Source: Tanypteryx hageni
Taxonomy: Eukaryota; Arthropoda; Insecta; Odonata; Petaluridae
Length of the DNA stretch: 64,000 bases
Direction of reading: 5' to 3'
NCBI GenBank assembly: GCA_028673005.1
Contig: CM054117.1
Coordinates: forward strand, 31,654,561-31,718,560
Positions 11,371 through 22,815 of this stretch are shown piece by piece. Below the pieces are notes generated by a model. That model was not told the origin of the DNA. It ran no database searches and saw only the letters and a program-made list of their open reading frames with translations. Within the stretch, counting starts at the first letter, position 1; each line of letters begins with the position of its first letter. Position numbers and translations under genes: made by a program.

Positions 11371-14300
11371 ATGGACTTACCCCTGCCCTCCTGGCTTCTA
11401 TGGCTTTCGATCGTGTTAGCAGCACTCTTTGGCATCATATATGTATACAACACTTGGAATTATGACTATTGGAAGAAACGCGGGGTTCCCTGCATTGAAG
11501 CTAGGTTTCCATTCGGAAATTTTGGTGGGATTTTTATGATGAGTTTAAGTGCGATGGACTTGTACAAAAAACTCGACAAAAGTTTAAAAGGACATCGTTA
11601 TGGTGGATGTATTTCACTAAGAGATCCTGTCTTGATAGTCCGCGACCCTGAGCTCATCAAATCAGTTTTGGTGAAAGACTTCTCACACTTCCACGACCGT
11701 GGATTTCCTTACGACGAGGAACTCGACCCTATGACAGCAAATCTCTTCAATTTACAGGGGAGTCGGTGGCATGCTCTCAGAAACAAACTTTCGCCTACTT
11801 TTACGTCCGGGAAGATGAAGTATATGTTTCCGATTATGAAGGCATGCGCAGAGCATCTTCAAAAGACGGTGAGTAATGTGGTGTGTTCCGCTGGTAAAGA
11901 CGCGGTAAATCAGTTTACGTGATGCATCACGAATTCTGGGTGCATTCGTCACGGAGTCAACTATCTTGTTTTCGTCTTTCATTCTCCAACAACGGCGATC
12001 AAATGCCAAGTTAGTTTAAAGCGCTGCTGAAAAAATTAAATCATTGAAGTTCTCTATTACTTTCTCATGTACGTAGTATAATGAGAAAGTATTGCTATCG
12101 TGAAAAAATTCTACTTCGAGATTTTGATGGAAATACACATTTTAGGTGTCCCTGAGTCCATAAAAGTGGTTTTCGCCATGCCGTCTGTCTGTCGGTCTGT
12201 TCGCTGTTCTAGGGCACAAACGCGTATATAAGATCGAATGATATTTCGTATTTTTGCAATATATCATCTTTTACAGACCCTTTTTTCATAAAAATAATAT
12301 TGCACAAAAATAAAGCGTAGTTTATTCTAGGAGATTTTTAGAAAAAATTTATTTGCTCAAAAATGGCTCCAGAGAATTTCATTAAAATCAATCCAATTGT
12401 AGAGCCTGATGTCACAAATAATACTAATACTAAGCCATATATCTCTTGAATACTCTATATGCCGTCCAGTGGCATTACAATGTACGCTAAGCTACCGACC
12501 GACATCACGCCTCCGCCGCGATCCACTCAAAATCTTACTACAACCTATACGGTTACACTAAATCGAGTGATATATCATCTTTGTGGAAAATTCCATTCAT
12601 AATAGACACTCTGAAGAGATGAACGATATTACGCAACAATTAAGGGTACTTTATACTTGCATATTTTGAAACAAAATTCGATTTACTCAAAAATGGCTAT
12701 AAGAATTTTGATTAATATCCATCCAATCGTACAACCTGATGTCACAAATAGTACTAACTAAGCCATATGCCACAAAAAATTACTAAATATCAACTAGTGG
12801 CATTAAAATATACGATAAACTACGGTTAACTTTGAATTATAAGCGTTTTTCTTTTACAAGCGTACACAGAGGACCAAACGTATATACGTATATGAGAAAA
12901 TTTGTGCAATGTGTATTGCGCCGTTTATTTAGTACTAGAGATATGTTACACGGCGTTGCCCGGGACCCAGAGCAGTGTAAAAATGAGTTCGTATCTCAAT
13001 TTTAAATAATTTAAAAATGCAATTTTATAAAGCCCTGCACCGATTGAACTTACTTTCCCATGCTCTTCTTATGGGGGAAAGATGGGGTAAAAACAACCCG
13101 TTAAATAAAAAGTAAAAAAAATACGACCGAGGTGCACACCCTCAGGTTTTCCTAAGTACGCATGCTAAGTTTCAGCTTTCTAGATCTCTTGGTTTTGGAG
13201 TGACAGCGTTAACACACATAAAAACATATTTACTTTTATTTATATGATGATGATGATTCGTATTGGCTTGCGCTCTTTAAATTATTCTTCTGATAATCTG
13301 TCAAATTCGAAACATTTTGTTGATTTATTGGAAAAAGTGCAAAAGAATTAGGGGATCCAATAAGCTAAATATATTAAAAGGAAGTGTAATAGAAACTCTA
13401 AAAATCTTTTTTATTAATTGACACGGTTGGGGCGCAAATGCGTCCTTAGCGTGCCATTAAATAACAATGTATCTCTCTTTTTATTTATGATATGAGTACA
13501 TATTTTCAAGTGGCTTTGACGACGAATTGACTTTCCTCCTTTTTTTCCTAATGCGTAACATTTTCTCTGGACTTTTTGCCGTTGACCGTACTCACGATTC
13601 CTTTGCAGATAGAAAGCGAAACCGAGAGGATGGGAAAGGACATAGAAATGAAGGATCTTCTCGCTCGTTTCACTACTGACGTCATCGGGTCTGCTGCTTT
13701 CGGCGTGGAGGCGGGTGCGCTGGACAATCCCAACTCTGAGTTCAGGGTCATCGGACGGAGGGTCTTCGAGACTTCGCTCGTCAATACCATGCGCAATGCT
13801 ATGGTTATTGTAGCACCGAATCTGAGCATTAAGCTCGGCATCCGAAGTTCTGACCCGGTCGTGGCGGACTTCTTCTCCAGGATCGTGAAAGAGACAGTGT
13901 CTTACCGCGAGAAAAACAACGTCAAGAGGTCGGACTTCTTGCAACTTTTGATTAGTCTGAAAGACGAAGCCCCTGAGGAGAATGGGAAGGAAGCATCTGA
14001 AAGTAAGAGAAATATCATCAATACTGCGATAAAAAGGCCGCATAATTTTATATACGTCAAAACATATTTTATTACAACTAATAATTATTGTGGAACCGTT
14101 GAACTTTCAAATGAAAGAAGAAAATTCAGTGTTTTACATTCAACAATAGAAAAATAACATTAAACTATTTAGTAAATCTTAAATAGTAAATTTTTTCATT
14201 GTTATTTAGTCATTAGATTGGAAACCCAACATTCGTAAGAGTATGAATTTACTTTTCAATTAGTTATTGAATAATTAATTTGCCATATATTTATATCCCC

Positions 14301-17300
14301 AAGTTTATAAAGAATTTTAAGTTTACAATTCTAAAGCAACCCCAATCAATAAAACGCACCTTTTCATATTACGTCAGCAAATGAAGCTCCCCTTTTTAGG
14401 TGCTCTTTAGCAGCGAAGCGGTAGTAGCAGACGCCTTATGGGCACGTCTCGTCCGTCCCTCTGTCGTATCTTTCATCTCTTAAACCGCTGGACGGATTTT
14501 TATTAAATTACGTAAGAGCGATCCTTATTAAAATGTATCATCCAATTGTGATTTTGGACTGCATCCATCGATTACAACTTCCACTTTACATAAATACTTT
14601 AATAAACTTATACTTTCCTTAACTTCATTATCGTGCAAGATACTTGAGCACATAATCTTTAGTTACTACTTTAGTCACTCATTGCTTAGCAGATGCCAGC
14701 AAGTATTCCGGAGAGGTAGACCATGCGAAACGCAGCTCGGCCTGTTCGTGGATGATTTGTTGCGACGCGGAGAGAAAAATACTCAGGTCGATGCCATATT
14801 CATTGACTTCAGGAAGGCGTTTGATAAAGTATCTCATAAGAAATTAATTGCGAAGTTAGGACAATATGGTATCAATCCGAAAGTTGTCAGTTGGTTGAGA
14901 GACTTCCTCTCGAATAGAGAACAGATAGTTGTCATCGATGGGAAATACTCGTCCCCCGTTAAAGTTGCGTCGGATGTTCCTCAGGGAAGTGTATTGGGCC
15001 CTCTACTTTTCTTAATCTATGTAAATGATGTCTGCTCGGTAGTTCGTAGTAAAATTAGACTTTTTGCGGATGATACCGTTCTATATAGAGAAATAAAAAA
15101 CCAGGACCATCAGTCGCAGCGCGAAGACTTAAGAGCCGTGGTGCAAAGAATGGCAAATTGAAATTAATTTCACTAAATGTGCCGCATTTACGTTCTGGAA
15201 AAGTAAGAACATAGAAGTAGGTTTCGAGTATAAAATAGATGGAATAACTATTCAAGCAGCCGACTATGTAAAATATTTAGGAGTAACCATTTATCGAGAT
15301 CTTTCGTGGGACATGCATATTCGTCGTGTTACAGGCGCGGCCAACTAGAAACTGGCTTTCATAGGTAGAATAGTACGGAACACTACAGAAAAAGTACGTG
15401 AAACATGTTACTTATCACTGGTTAGACCACAAGTGCAATACGCCTCATACATATGGGATCCGTACGAGAAGGGACCTATAATTCAATTAGAAAGTGTGCA
15501 GCGCAGAGCAGCCAGATTCGTAAAACAGAAGTACGAACATAAGGAAAGCGTCACCTCATTATTGAGGGATTTGATCTGGGTACCACTAGAGAATCGTAGA
15601 TTGAACTCAAGGTTGCGGCTTCTGGGGCAATATAGATCGGAGTGTCTAAAAGACGAGGTTGTAGGAATAATTGAGGCACCAACGTATATAGGTAGAAACG
15701 ACCGTGATGATAAGATACGAGAGATCGATTGTAGGACGGAGCGTTATCTAGGCTCGTTCTTTCCGAGGACAATACGAGATCACAATAGAAAATTTCAACC
15801 TGCGATAGAAAATCTTTAGGTAGGTTTTGGTGAATTGCACCCCCTGCCACCCACCAATTAGGTGAATTGCAGGGTAAAATGTAGATGTACTCGTATCTCG
15901 TTAAATGGCATCCGTCAAGCAACGATTAATAACCATAGATTTCTCTTCCTAGCTCTTATATGATCTGTAAGTTTTATATTTAAAAAAAATATTCGGATAA
16001 AGGACAACATTTGCCGCAAAACAGTCCGCGAGATGACATAATTACGACTTTAATTTCGGGTATACAAAATCAAGAACCGCTCAATCTTTCGCTATCGTTT
16101 TGTACGTATTTCCTATAATGAACGCCTTTGAAATCTCTGTGTATTTAATTTATGGAGTATACTTTTCCATTTTGAGTAAAGTAATAATTTAAAACTCTCT
16201 CTTAGATGAGTTTGTAATTCGTCTGTGATACCGATACCGTATTGAGTCTAATAACGTCTGTTGCGTGAGAAATTTTTTGCATGTGAATGAAAATTGCTCG
16301 CTCTTATAGTTTTTCTTTTTAGCGCGTTTTTTTAAAGCGCTTATAATTTCACTTTGACGTTTGTCTCTCTTTACACTCGCTAAAGTTGAAATCGTGACGA
16401 AACCGTAAACGATGATAGAAAACTGAAACTCGGAGTGTAGATCTCTGTACTGCTGCCATTTGTTTTTTTTTAAGATTTGAGTTTTGAAAAATATACAGGG
16501 TCGAATAGAGACCCATTAATTTTTTTCATATCTTCGAAGGTATAAAAGATGGAAAGTTGACATTTTGAGCGTACATTATCGTATTGATGTCACTTACAAA
16601 CGAGGCTCAAGTGACTGAATATGTGGCGGTATTACCACATTTTAAAAAAATATGCTAGATTTACACATATAATAGGTGATCGAATTCCAAATTCTTCTCA
16701 GATCGTCAACTAGGTTAATGGGAGAAATCTTCATAGCGAAATGAAACATTATACGATATTACCGAATTTCATAATAGAATAAAGAACGGGCTAATTTTAT
16801 CCTTGTTCATGAATATCACTCTACTTATTTCCAGTTAACTTCCGCTAATGAATGAACTATGTCCCCAGATTGAGAAGCAGTAATATTTTGACAAGGATTG
16901 GCTTCTGATTTTACAAGAAATTTTGACATGATTTTTGAAAAGTTTAAAAGAGTATGCAAGTGGCAGATTTTCAGAGGCTGATTCAACATTTATATTGTGT
17001 GATCTTTGCGGCCAATTTCAGTACATCGATGGATACAAACAAGATTATGATGCAGGTCTATAATAAATAATCAGTTACTATTTCTTAAAAAATTATAGCC
17101 GACAGACGAATTTTAAAAAAATTATCGGCAATATATGTTCAGTTAATTTCGGTTAAGGTGTTGTCTTAGTTTCCGTGTTGTAGTATATTTACTTCAAACG
17201 AATTCTTATTTATTCTTATATTATCAAACTCTTGATCTATAAAAGTGCTTATCTCATTATAGTATATTATGAAAATAATACATACACTATTCTCAAAACT

Positions 17301-19794
17301 GTTTGAATAGCCAGATTTGAATTTTGGCTACAAAGATAGATAGATAGATAGATAATCGTCTCTATGCGGGCGAAATTTGGACCATAAGGTCCATTCTTAT
17401 ATTTAACCCTTCGTGAATATCATGAATATTAAAAATAAAAGTATTACAATGAAGATTATCTAAAATATACAAAACATAAAAAGATCTGTTTGTGGGGAAA
17501 CCCTAGGTAAAAACAGGCTTGTTCTTCCTTGTAAAACCCACGCAGGAAAACACCCACAAAGAAGTGAGGGGTGTGAAAAACCTGCGAAAATCCTACATAG
17601 TGTATATATCACAATGGAAAGCTACAACAAAATATATAAACAGTAAGTATAGTAGGAAACATCGTAAATACAGCATCGCTGTAAACCGTCACAAATATAC
17701 ATATAAAGACACTCAAGTAATGTACACATGAAATATTAGTCGTCTTCAGCCGGCAAAAAATCTTGTTGAAATAGCACATGGAAGCGTTTTATAAATTTAG
17801 CGAATTCACATTACTTAATTTTTTACTAAAATGCAGCGAATAAAAAGTATTGTTATTTCTTAAAAATTATCCTATAATATATAATATAATATGATATGAT
17901 GTAATGTAATGTAATATAATATAATAATTTACTTAATTTTGGTATGCAAAATTTAAATTTCGTTATTTTTGTTGATTCACAGCCACATTGACGATGAATC
18001 AGCTCATTGCTCAATGTTTTGTGTTCTTCCTCGGTGGCTTCGAGACGTCAGCCACTACTCAGACTTTCTGTCTTTATGAATTAGCCCAGAATCTTGATCT
18101 GCAGAATGAGCTGAGGGGAGAAGTGGACAAAGTCTTGAAGGAACATGGAGGCGAAATCACTTACGAAGGATTGGGAGAAATGCATTTGATGGATAGAGTG
18201 ATTTCCGGTGAGTTTGATATTTATATTCACGAATATAATAGGATTGCCTCAAAACTGAGAATTAATGAAACGAAGGAACATAACCAATTCCAAAAAAATT
18301 GGTAAAAATCCGAATAAGCATACAACTATAAGAATAATAATAAAATTTCCCGTATTTTTTGATAAAACGTGAACTTCAAACCCTTACACAAGATAATGGC
18401 TATCAAAGGCGTATCGAGTTAACTATTGCAAGTCATTTTATATAAGCAGAAAAATCGCCAATCTCTCTTGATATATCGTTTACTTAAACATGGACTGTAT
18501 CATGGAAAAATATTTTTAAATTACCAGTAAAAACAAGTAATTTTAAGTACAGAATCATCCCACATTAGTACATCTTCGTAATCTATATCCGTATTTTGGA
18601 ACTGGTCCTATAAATCACAAACTTTTAATGTATTTCACTGCTAGGATAGGGTGTTCGAATACTGCTGTGGGCTTGATCTTTGTTATTGTTGACATGCTCA
18701 TTGTAAAAGTCCGAGAAGTGCTGTTTATGAGTTACTTTAAAAAAATAATTTAATGTATATCTCATATATTACGCTTTCAGAAACATTAAGAAAATATCCA
18801 GCTGTTCCGGTTTTGTTCCGCGAATGTACCAAGGAATATACAATCCCTCCAGTTGATAAAACTGCTTCGAAAGGGCGGAAATGGAAGCCAGAGACAATAA
18901 ATGGTGGACATATAGTCGAAGTCGGGATAAAAGTTCACTTACCAATTTCTGGTTTACATAACGATCCTGAATATTTTCCGGATCCCGAACGCTTTGATCC
19001 TGGACGATTCACCGAAGAAGCCAAGAGAGAGCGGCCATATTATGCATATTTGCCGTTCGGCGAAGGTCCAAGGATATGCATAGGTGAGGGGATTATTCGA
19101 GTATTAAAAATAAACCGCACGGTCATAGCGATGACTTCGTGGGGCAAATTACTTATACGTACCAAAGTTTTCAATTAAAACTTATAAGCCGGGATTCGAT
19201 GCTTAAAATCATCTTCAGGAAAATGTACAGTCGAAAATTCAAGATACATATTGTTGTGAATAAGGGGAGTGGTAGGACACTCGTAATGTGACGTCAGATG
19301 TGTACAATAGCGGTTAATAGAGGTGAATGGGATGGAGGGGAAACATTCTCGTCGGGTATTCGCGTTTGTAAACGAGCCTGACGTCACATTCCCTCAAGTT
19401 CTTTGTGCTCGGTTCAGGAAGTTAAGAACTATGAAATAAATATCAAATATGCATCGACTACACATATTTCTGTATGGCATATTAAATTTAATAGAATATT
19501 TAAAAGCAGTTTGGAATTATTTGTGAGATTTTTCTACTGGTATAGCAAACATACGCGTTTCAGCAAATCGTACAATACGTTTTAAGCTTTGTCTTATTCC
19601 TTATCTTCCTTTCAGGGATGCGGTTTGGAAACTTGCAGACTAAAGCAGGGATTTCTGCATTGCTATCCAAATTTGAATTCAGACCTAGCCCGAAAACACC
19701 TGCTCCACTAGTTTTAGATAAACGCTCTTTCATCCCAGCAGTGTTAAACGGAATGTGGCTGCAAATATTCAAACGCAGTACTTTATCAAGCTAA
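11371..19794 (+). CDS. CYP6-like: Cytochrome P450, CYP6-like, gene A (five coding exons)
   Basis: Coding exons: 11371-11868, 13609-14002, 17983-18207, 18781-19083, 19616-19794. They join in frame (phases 0, 1, 1, 1) to give 532 aa, a normal CYP6 length. All introns are GT-AG. An N-terminal membrane anchor (about residues 8-25) places it on the ER, where it would oxidise lipophilic substrates using electrons from P450 reductase. Visible motifs: I-helix GGFETS (315-320), ExxR in ETLRKYP (E373, R376), DPERFDPGRF, and the haem loop FGEGPRICIG with the thiolate Cys at 472. Exon 4 is 15 nt longer than in B and C and differs after CTKEYTIPP. Exon 2 is visibly richer in G and C than the matching exons of B and C. 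Intron 2 contains a LINE. A poly(A) signal follows the stop. Substrate unknown; family call is strong, subfamily is not. Confidence 0.95.
12057..12928 (+). repeat. Repeat family X, copy 1 (intron 1 of gene A)
   Basis: Begins TTACTTTCTCATGTACGT and ends near TATGAGAAAATTTGTGCAA. Most of its length reappears in reverse orientation at 22816-23832, and its first 100 bp resemble 56229-56340. It has no coding frame. The ends contain matching ACTTTCTCATATACG-type motifs, suggesting a non-autonomous DNA element, but no target duplication was established. Confidence 0.7.
12945..13255 (+). repeat. Possible retroelement 3' relic ending in (TGA)n
   Basis: Starts near ACGGCGTTGCCCGGG and ends with TGATGATGATGAT at about 13243-13257, a microsatellite tail common at LINE or SINE 3' ends. 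No protein motif remains. Weak call. Confidence 0.3.
14380..14600 (+). repeat. Dispersed repeat shared with 36400-36600
   Basis: The stretch around CGCCTTATGGGCACGTCTCG, followed by GTCCGTCC and an AAACCGCTGGACGGATTTTTA-like block, aligns by eye with CGCCTTATGATCAGGTCGTG and the sequence after it at 36417. Both copies lie in gene-A-type DNA (intron 2 of A; just 3' of pseudo-A), but not at the same relative position. Non-coding. Confidence 0.45.
14640..15890 (+). mobile_element. LINE reverse transcriptase in intron 2 of gene A
   Basis: Translates to a non-LTR RT from the finger region to the C-terminus. It shows FRRGRPCETQL, FIDFRKAFDKVSH, the PQGSVLGPLLFLIYVND block and the catalytic box FADD (15063-15074). 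It then reads YVKYLGVTI, ASYIWDPYEK and VQRRAARFVK. A stop and frameshift after about 15161 and a TAG near 15346 break it, and the endonuclease is missing (5' truncation). The WDPY ... VQRRAARFV C-terminus resembles arthropod L2/CR1/Rex1-type LINEs. It lies in the same orientation as gene A. Confidence 0.85.
15891..17982. other. Rest of intron 2 of gene A
   Basis: No element is recognised. A short (GATA)n run lies at about 17335-17353, and the 3' end (17876-17930) is an AT-rich (ATAATAT)-like stretch. The acceptor TTGATTCACAG ends at 17982. Confidence 0.6.
18640..18755 (+). repeat. Old tRNA-SINE remnant in intron 3 of gene A
   Basis: GGTGTTCGAATACTGCTGTGG and the sequence after it resembles a tRNA B-box region and aligns with 35245-35370 in the pseudo-A copy (GGGTTCGAATCCTGATGCAG). 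Flanking intron sequence also aligns, so the insertion seems to predate the A/pseudo-A duplication. Confidence 0.5.
19285..19390. repeat. Fold-back with two TGACGTCA palindromes, intron 4 of gene A
   Basis: AATGTGACGTCAG (19285-19297) is the exact complement of CTGACGTCACATT (19378-19390). Each arm contains or abuts the CRE-like core TGACGTCA. It may be a small MITE or a real regulatory pair; nothing decides between them. Confidence 0.45.
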
Positions 19795-19842
19795 GGTTGT
19801 TTTATAGGATCAACGCTGCAGTTTTATTGTTTAATTTAAGCC

Positions 19843-19848
19843 AATAAA
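19843..19848 (+). terminator. Candidate poly(A) signal of gene A
   Basis: AATAAA 49 nt after the TAA stop of gene A. A second AATAAA occurs near 19909. Confidence 0.6.
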
Positions 19849-19849
19849 T

Positions 19850-21000
19850 TGTCAATCAGAATCCAATCTGAACATTAAAGATTTGAATGTTAATCGTATT
19901 AAAGGATTATAATAAAGTATTGCATTTTATCAATCTTTTAGTGTTAATTATTTATTAATAATATCATGCGTATATAATTTTGGATAAATGAATAGTAATT
20001 TATTTGGCATGGGGATCATAATTTCGACTTAAACTTAATTCTACATTTCAATAAACTTTTCCGTTAAGTATAAAATATCTATACCCTACCTCATCGCTAT
20101 AGTAGATGAATATTTGCTGCGCAGTTATTCATCTTACGTCATTTGAATTTGTTGATAAAATGGTAAAAAACTTTTGAAAGGATGATAGGATATTCTTTTA
20201 AAGATTTATTGTTGAAAAAAGGAATTTTATTACTATCGGTAATGACCGAATTTTAGAAAATACATTGAAAGTCTTGCGAAGTTCATGATGGTAAAGATGT
20301 TCATAGGTCTGATCATAAGTAATAAAAGTGCACTATGAGTCTTTTAAATATTATTGCTGTGGATATTCAGCCAAATATCTTTCTAAATTAAAGTTATTGC
20401 GAAGGATCAAATTACTTCGCCGTTGCCTTTCTGAGAGGGAAACAACGAGCATCGCTTATATCTCACGAGAAAACTAGTATTAAAATTAGTACTGTATACA
20501 TTTATATTTTAACCGTTTATTATTTGTGAAGGAACATTCCTTGCGCATGAGTTCGAGGAAGAAATTAACATCTGAATGCTGTCGTTAACTTTGGGTCACC
20601 ATTATTTGTCTCTCATGACCTCACTCCTATAAATCTGCAACGCAAAAAACGATTACATCTTGTTTTATTTAATTTTAAACATTTGAAAAATAAATTGATA
20701 AAGCGACTTGTCATACACACATTACAACGGATTATTTGTTCGGATTTGAATTGCCTTATTGTGAAAAATGTACATCCACTTGTGAGATCAGCCGTTATAG
20801 GAGAGTCAGTACCGAAACGAGATAACCTGGAGCAGTCTAAGCGGCCATTATTCAGTAAAACTTTTACGCTATATTTTCTCAAGATAACATGCTGTTAAGC
20901 TACTTCCGAATTTAATTAATAGATTTAGATTTGAATTACGTTGTATCGCTGCCACATTTTTTTAGCCAAAATATTCTGCGACTCCCTCCTGTTTCCCTCC
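19850..21000. other. Intergenic region between gene A and the gene B promoter
   Basis: AT-rich DNA with no supported exon or mobile element. Small frames at 20613-20898 are chance. The distal promoter of gene B would lie here. Confidence 0.6.
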
Positions 21001-21009
21001 CCTTCCTCG

Positions 21010-21015
21010 CTCTCG

Positions 21016-21081
<66 letters not shown>
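21010..21081. repeat. (CT)n microsatellite next to the gene B promoter
   Basis: About 70 bp of almost pure CT repeat ending about 50 nt before the proposed start site of gene B. The corresponding place upstream of gene C (38468-38480) has only a short CTCTCTCTCT run. CT/GA tracts are binding sites for GAGA-type factors in insects; that role here is inference. Confidence 0.9.
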
Positions 21082-21084
<3 letters not shown>

Positions 21085-21104
21085 GCTAGCTTCCTTTTGC
21101 CTTC

Positions 21105-21185
21105 TATTAAGGTCCCAACATTTGGCATTCAGACGTCGCTGTGAACTGACACTGAATCGGGTATCATTTTCTTACGTCATCGCCC
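21105..21185 (+). promoter_or_regulatory. Putative core promoter of gene B
   Basis: TATTAA at 21105-21110, TTTGGCATTCAGACG at 21121-21135 (an initiator-like TTCAGAC; the A at 21131 is a plausible +1) and TTACGTCATCGCCC at 21172-21185 are all conserved in order and spacing upstream of gene C (38504-38583). The block is followed by a matching splice donor in both copies. The start site is inferred from conservation, not observed. Confidence 0.6.
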
Positions 21186-21310
21186 ACGATCGACGAGGCG
21201 GTTGTCTTCAGGAAGAGCGTTTTTTAGATAGAGGCTCGATTCCTGAAACATTTCGATCCGGTACCGAAGAACGCATGGCCGAATTTTTTGTTTATCTTGT
21301 ATAGGACAAG
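21131..21310 (+). other. Putative non-coding first exon of gene B
   Basis: From the initiator-like motif to the donor ACAAG|GTAAGTG (exon end 21310). The gene C equivalent is 38529-38731, ending in ATAAG|GTGAGTG. Homology between the two copies continues into the start of the following intron (to about 21510 and 38950). It would splice to the acceptor at 24067-24068, giving a 5'UTR intron of about 2.76 kb. Confidence 0.55.
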
Positions 21311-22815
21311 GTAAGTGCGAATGTGATTGCAAAATATTTGAAGTTGAAGTTGGAAATGACTAAAATTCTCGAATAAGATGCGTGCGTTGGGAAAACCTTT
21401 ATTCGCGAGAAAGAATTGAGAATAGAATTGGGAGTTATTTGTTGATTTTTCACTGGCAGTTTTCTTGAATTTGAAGCAAGGCAGGGCACTAAATGAGCAA
21501 GTCATATATATAGTTACCCCTACGAATAAAATGTGCATTGATTCTGGCGTTGGGTGTGCCACGCAATTTACATAGAGAAATATGAGTAAAATATTGATAA
21601 AATTTTCAGTTCACGAGATATAACTCAAGAGTTTCCTCAAAGTCATACATATAATTCGAAATGTTTCATATTCGCCACACTACATGTTTTCAGTGTTTAT
21701 TCTTTACGTCCCAGGAAATGGGAAAACAACATCTTTCGGGCCGCTATAATTTCGAGCATTAGGAAGCTTGGAAAGACTGTAATTGCAGCGGGCGCTCCAC
21801 TAGTAATACATAAGCATTTGAAAGAAACCATGAGGTGGCCTCGATTTTAATTTTTAAACAATCAATATAGTCAGCCAATCGAATGAATTTTCAAGTCACG
21901 TACTCGGAGGTGAGAAAGAGATGATAGGATAGATGAAAGAGTGCAGGCGATATCTCAGTTTAAGGGCAGGTTCGGGAAACGAGAAACATGTTGAAACCTT
22001 TTTAGTTAAAGGTATGTAAAGATGCTCCTACGATAGAGGTGAATATTACCTGTCGCGTAAGAAGTTGAAAGTTCTTCAAGAACTGCTGGAAACTGCGTAG
22101 CATCATTTATTCCTCCAAGGTCATTTAATGCCATCGTTTCTAACATAATCCGGGATAAGAAATTTTCTTGTAATAATTTGAAAATTAAAATTAAATATAT
22201 CGTATTGACTTTATTTGAATGAATTTACGGAATAATTCGCTACTCTGTTGAAATGAATTCTCGAACTGAATACGGATTTCCAAAGTAAACGGCAAAATTG
22301 ATTCGCGGAGTATTCAATTAAAACTTCAAGAGTTTCTCTGTCCCATTATCCTAAGATTTATGTCTTAGGGGTCACTCTGAAAGTTTTGGTAAAGAGCCTC
22401 GCAAAAGATAGTGCCGGTCCCAGTGAGTTAACACCTTCATCCAGCTATCCTGTGAAAGGTTACATTGACATTGGTAGTACGAAATTCTAGGAGTGGCCAT
22501 ACATGGCATAACATAGCGAAAAGGCAAAATAAACTTTTCACTTTTGAAAATCTGGATTTCTAAAAAATTACGGTATACATTTTTTGATAATCTATGATCC
22601 ATTAGTACCGTAAATTACGAGTATAATGTACCTACGCATAATGAGGCTAAGATTAAAAATCATTTTCTTTTGAGATGCACTTTTTCACTAGCAAAAAATT
22701 ACAAGGAAAAGAGCAATATTAATTAATATTCTCGAAGAAAATAATCCAATACAGGTATTTAATAGTTGACTTTAGCCGTGAATAATCTATGGCAGGTAGG
22801 AATGAGAAATATCAT

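Noticed and set aside
13414..14043. 209-codon minus-strand frame
   Set aside because: Shadow of exon 2 of gene A, which has clear P450 homology and splice sites on the plus strand.
20925..21144. Ser/Leu- and Arg/Glu-rich frames on both strands
   Set aside because: Both are translations of the CT microsatellite.
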